From NCBI GenBank assembly GCA_963700185.1, contig CAVOWP010000014.1, forward strand, positions 440,022 through 504,021: a DNA stretch of 64,000 bases, written 5' to 3'. Shown here in pieces: positions 63,825 to 64,000 of the stretch. Position 1 is the first letter of the stretch. Each line of letters begins with the position of its first letter. The translations under genes and the position numbers were made by a program. The notes beneath the pieces are model-generated. The model saw nothing but the letters and a program-made list of their open reading frames with translations. It did not search any database and was not told where the DNA came from. The DNA is from AP-15 sp963700185. GTDB taxonomy: Bacteria; Pseudomonadota; Alphaproteobacteria; ATCC43930; CGMCC-115725.

Positions 63825-64000
63825 CGAGCGCTGGGGCAGATGCGACAGACGACGACGGCCGAGGTGCGCCTTGATGCAGGCAGAGCAGCACGTTTCAGTG
63901 CCTCGGTGCGGTCAACTGGCTGGTTTGACCGCCTGCCGCGCACGCGGTGCGCGATTTGCCGTTGCTCAAGACGCCCGAAGGGACGATCCTGGCCCACAAC

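Noticed and set aside
1..64000. tRNA, rRNA and CRISPR arrays
   Set aside because: No cloverleaf-like or T-loop pattern in a suitable context, no rRNA-like conserved stretch and no repeat-spacer array were found by eye; a covariance-model scan would be needed to exclude a missed tRNA.

Overview
The window is high-GC DNA from an alphaproteobacterium, most likely Hyphomicrobiales (Rhizobiales) or a close relative. The clues are the neighbour set pheA / kdsB / membrane-anchored cytochrome c / hisN / yejA-yejB, the Ada plus 2OG-Fe(II) oxygenase pair, palindromic intergenic repeats of the type common in Bradyrhizobium-like genomes, and the many solute-binding proteins, LLM flavoproteins and MFS carriers of a soil heterotroph. 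No rRNA, tRNA or CRISPR array was seen.

Layout. 0-3.2 kb: end of a membrane protein gene, a WXXGXW-type lipoprotein and a glycogen-debranching-type glucosidase. 3.3-3.7 kb: two abutting MITE-like palindromic repeats. 3.7-12.2 kb: a ThDP enzyme, a secreted SGNH hydrolase, an LLM flavoprotein, an M20 amidohydrolase with an NMT1-like binding protein, and an MlrC-type M81 protein. 12.2-15 kb: a minus-strand cluster of 2OG oxygenase, Ada and formamidase-type amidase, each with broken frames. 15-24 kb: methyltransferase, GNAT, YqgE with a signal peptide, NHL protein, deazaflavin-type reductase, SDR, MFS carrier, FAD monooxygenase (broken frames) and a DUF1993 protein. 24-28.3 kb: a hybrid-less sensor histidine kinase cut by an IS1595-family element, followed by its response regulator. 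28.4-37.1 kb: a peptide-type ABC operon made of one ATPase, four tandem paralogous binding proteins and a second ATPase, without permeases. 37.3-40.8 kb: a TetR-EmrA-EmrB-type efflux operon with a visible operator. 40.9-50.6 kb: a type I restriction-modification island (hsdM, an AbiEi-like antitoxin gene, hsdS, hsdR with an AlbA_2-like tail) lying between a truncated and a complete copy of an Ldh_2-type dehydrogenase gene. 50.6-56.7 kb: conserved core genes pheA, kdsB, cytochrome c, hisN, yejA, yejB. 57-59.1 kb: an unusual SDR and an MHS-type MFS carrier. 59.3-64 kb: an accessory segment with an exosortase-like membrane protein, an exported partner protein and a tiny secreted N/Q/G-repeat protein that appears to end in an exosortase-type sorting tail, bracketed by two IS1380-family transposase sequences.

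The most interesting items are the exosortase mini-locus, the four-receptor ABC operon without permeases, the AbiEi gene embedded in the type I RM operon, the Ldh duplication that brackets that island, and a four-copy dispersed repeat (about 50 bp core) that sits at gene ends and breakpoints. Reading-frame breaks are strongly clustered (12-15 kb, 21.7 kb, 41.9-48 kb, 60.5-63.4 kb) while other stretches of more than 10 kb are clean. I cannot tell from sequence alone whether these are real decay or assembly indels, so these genes are entered as pseudogenes with that caveat.
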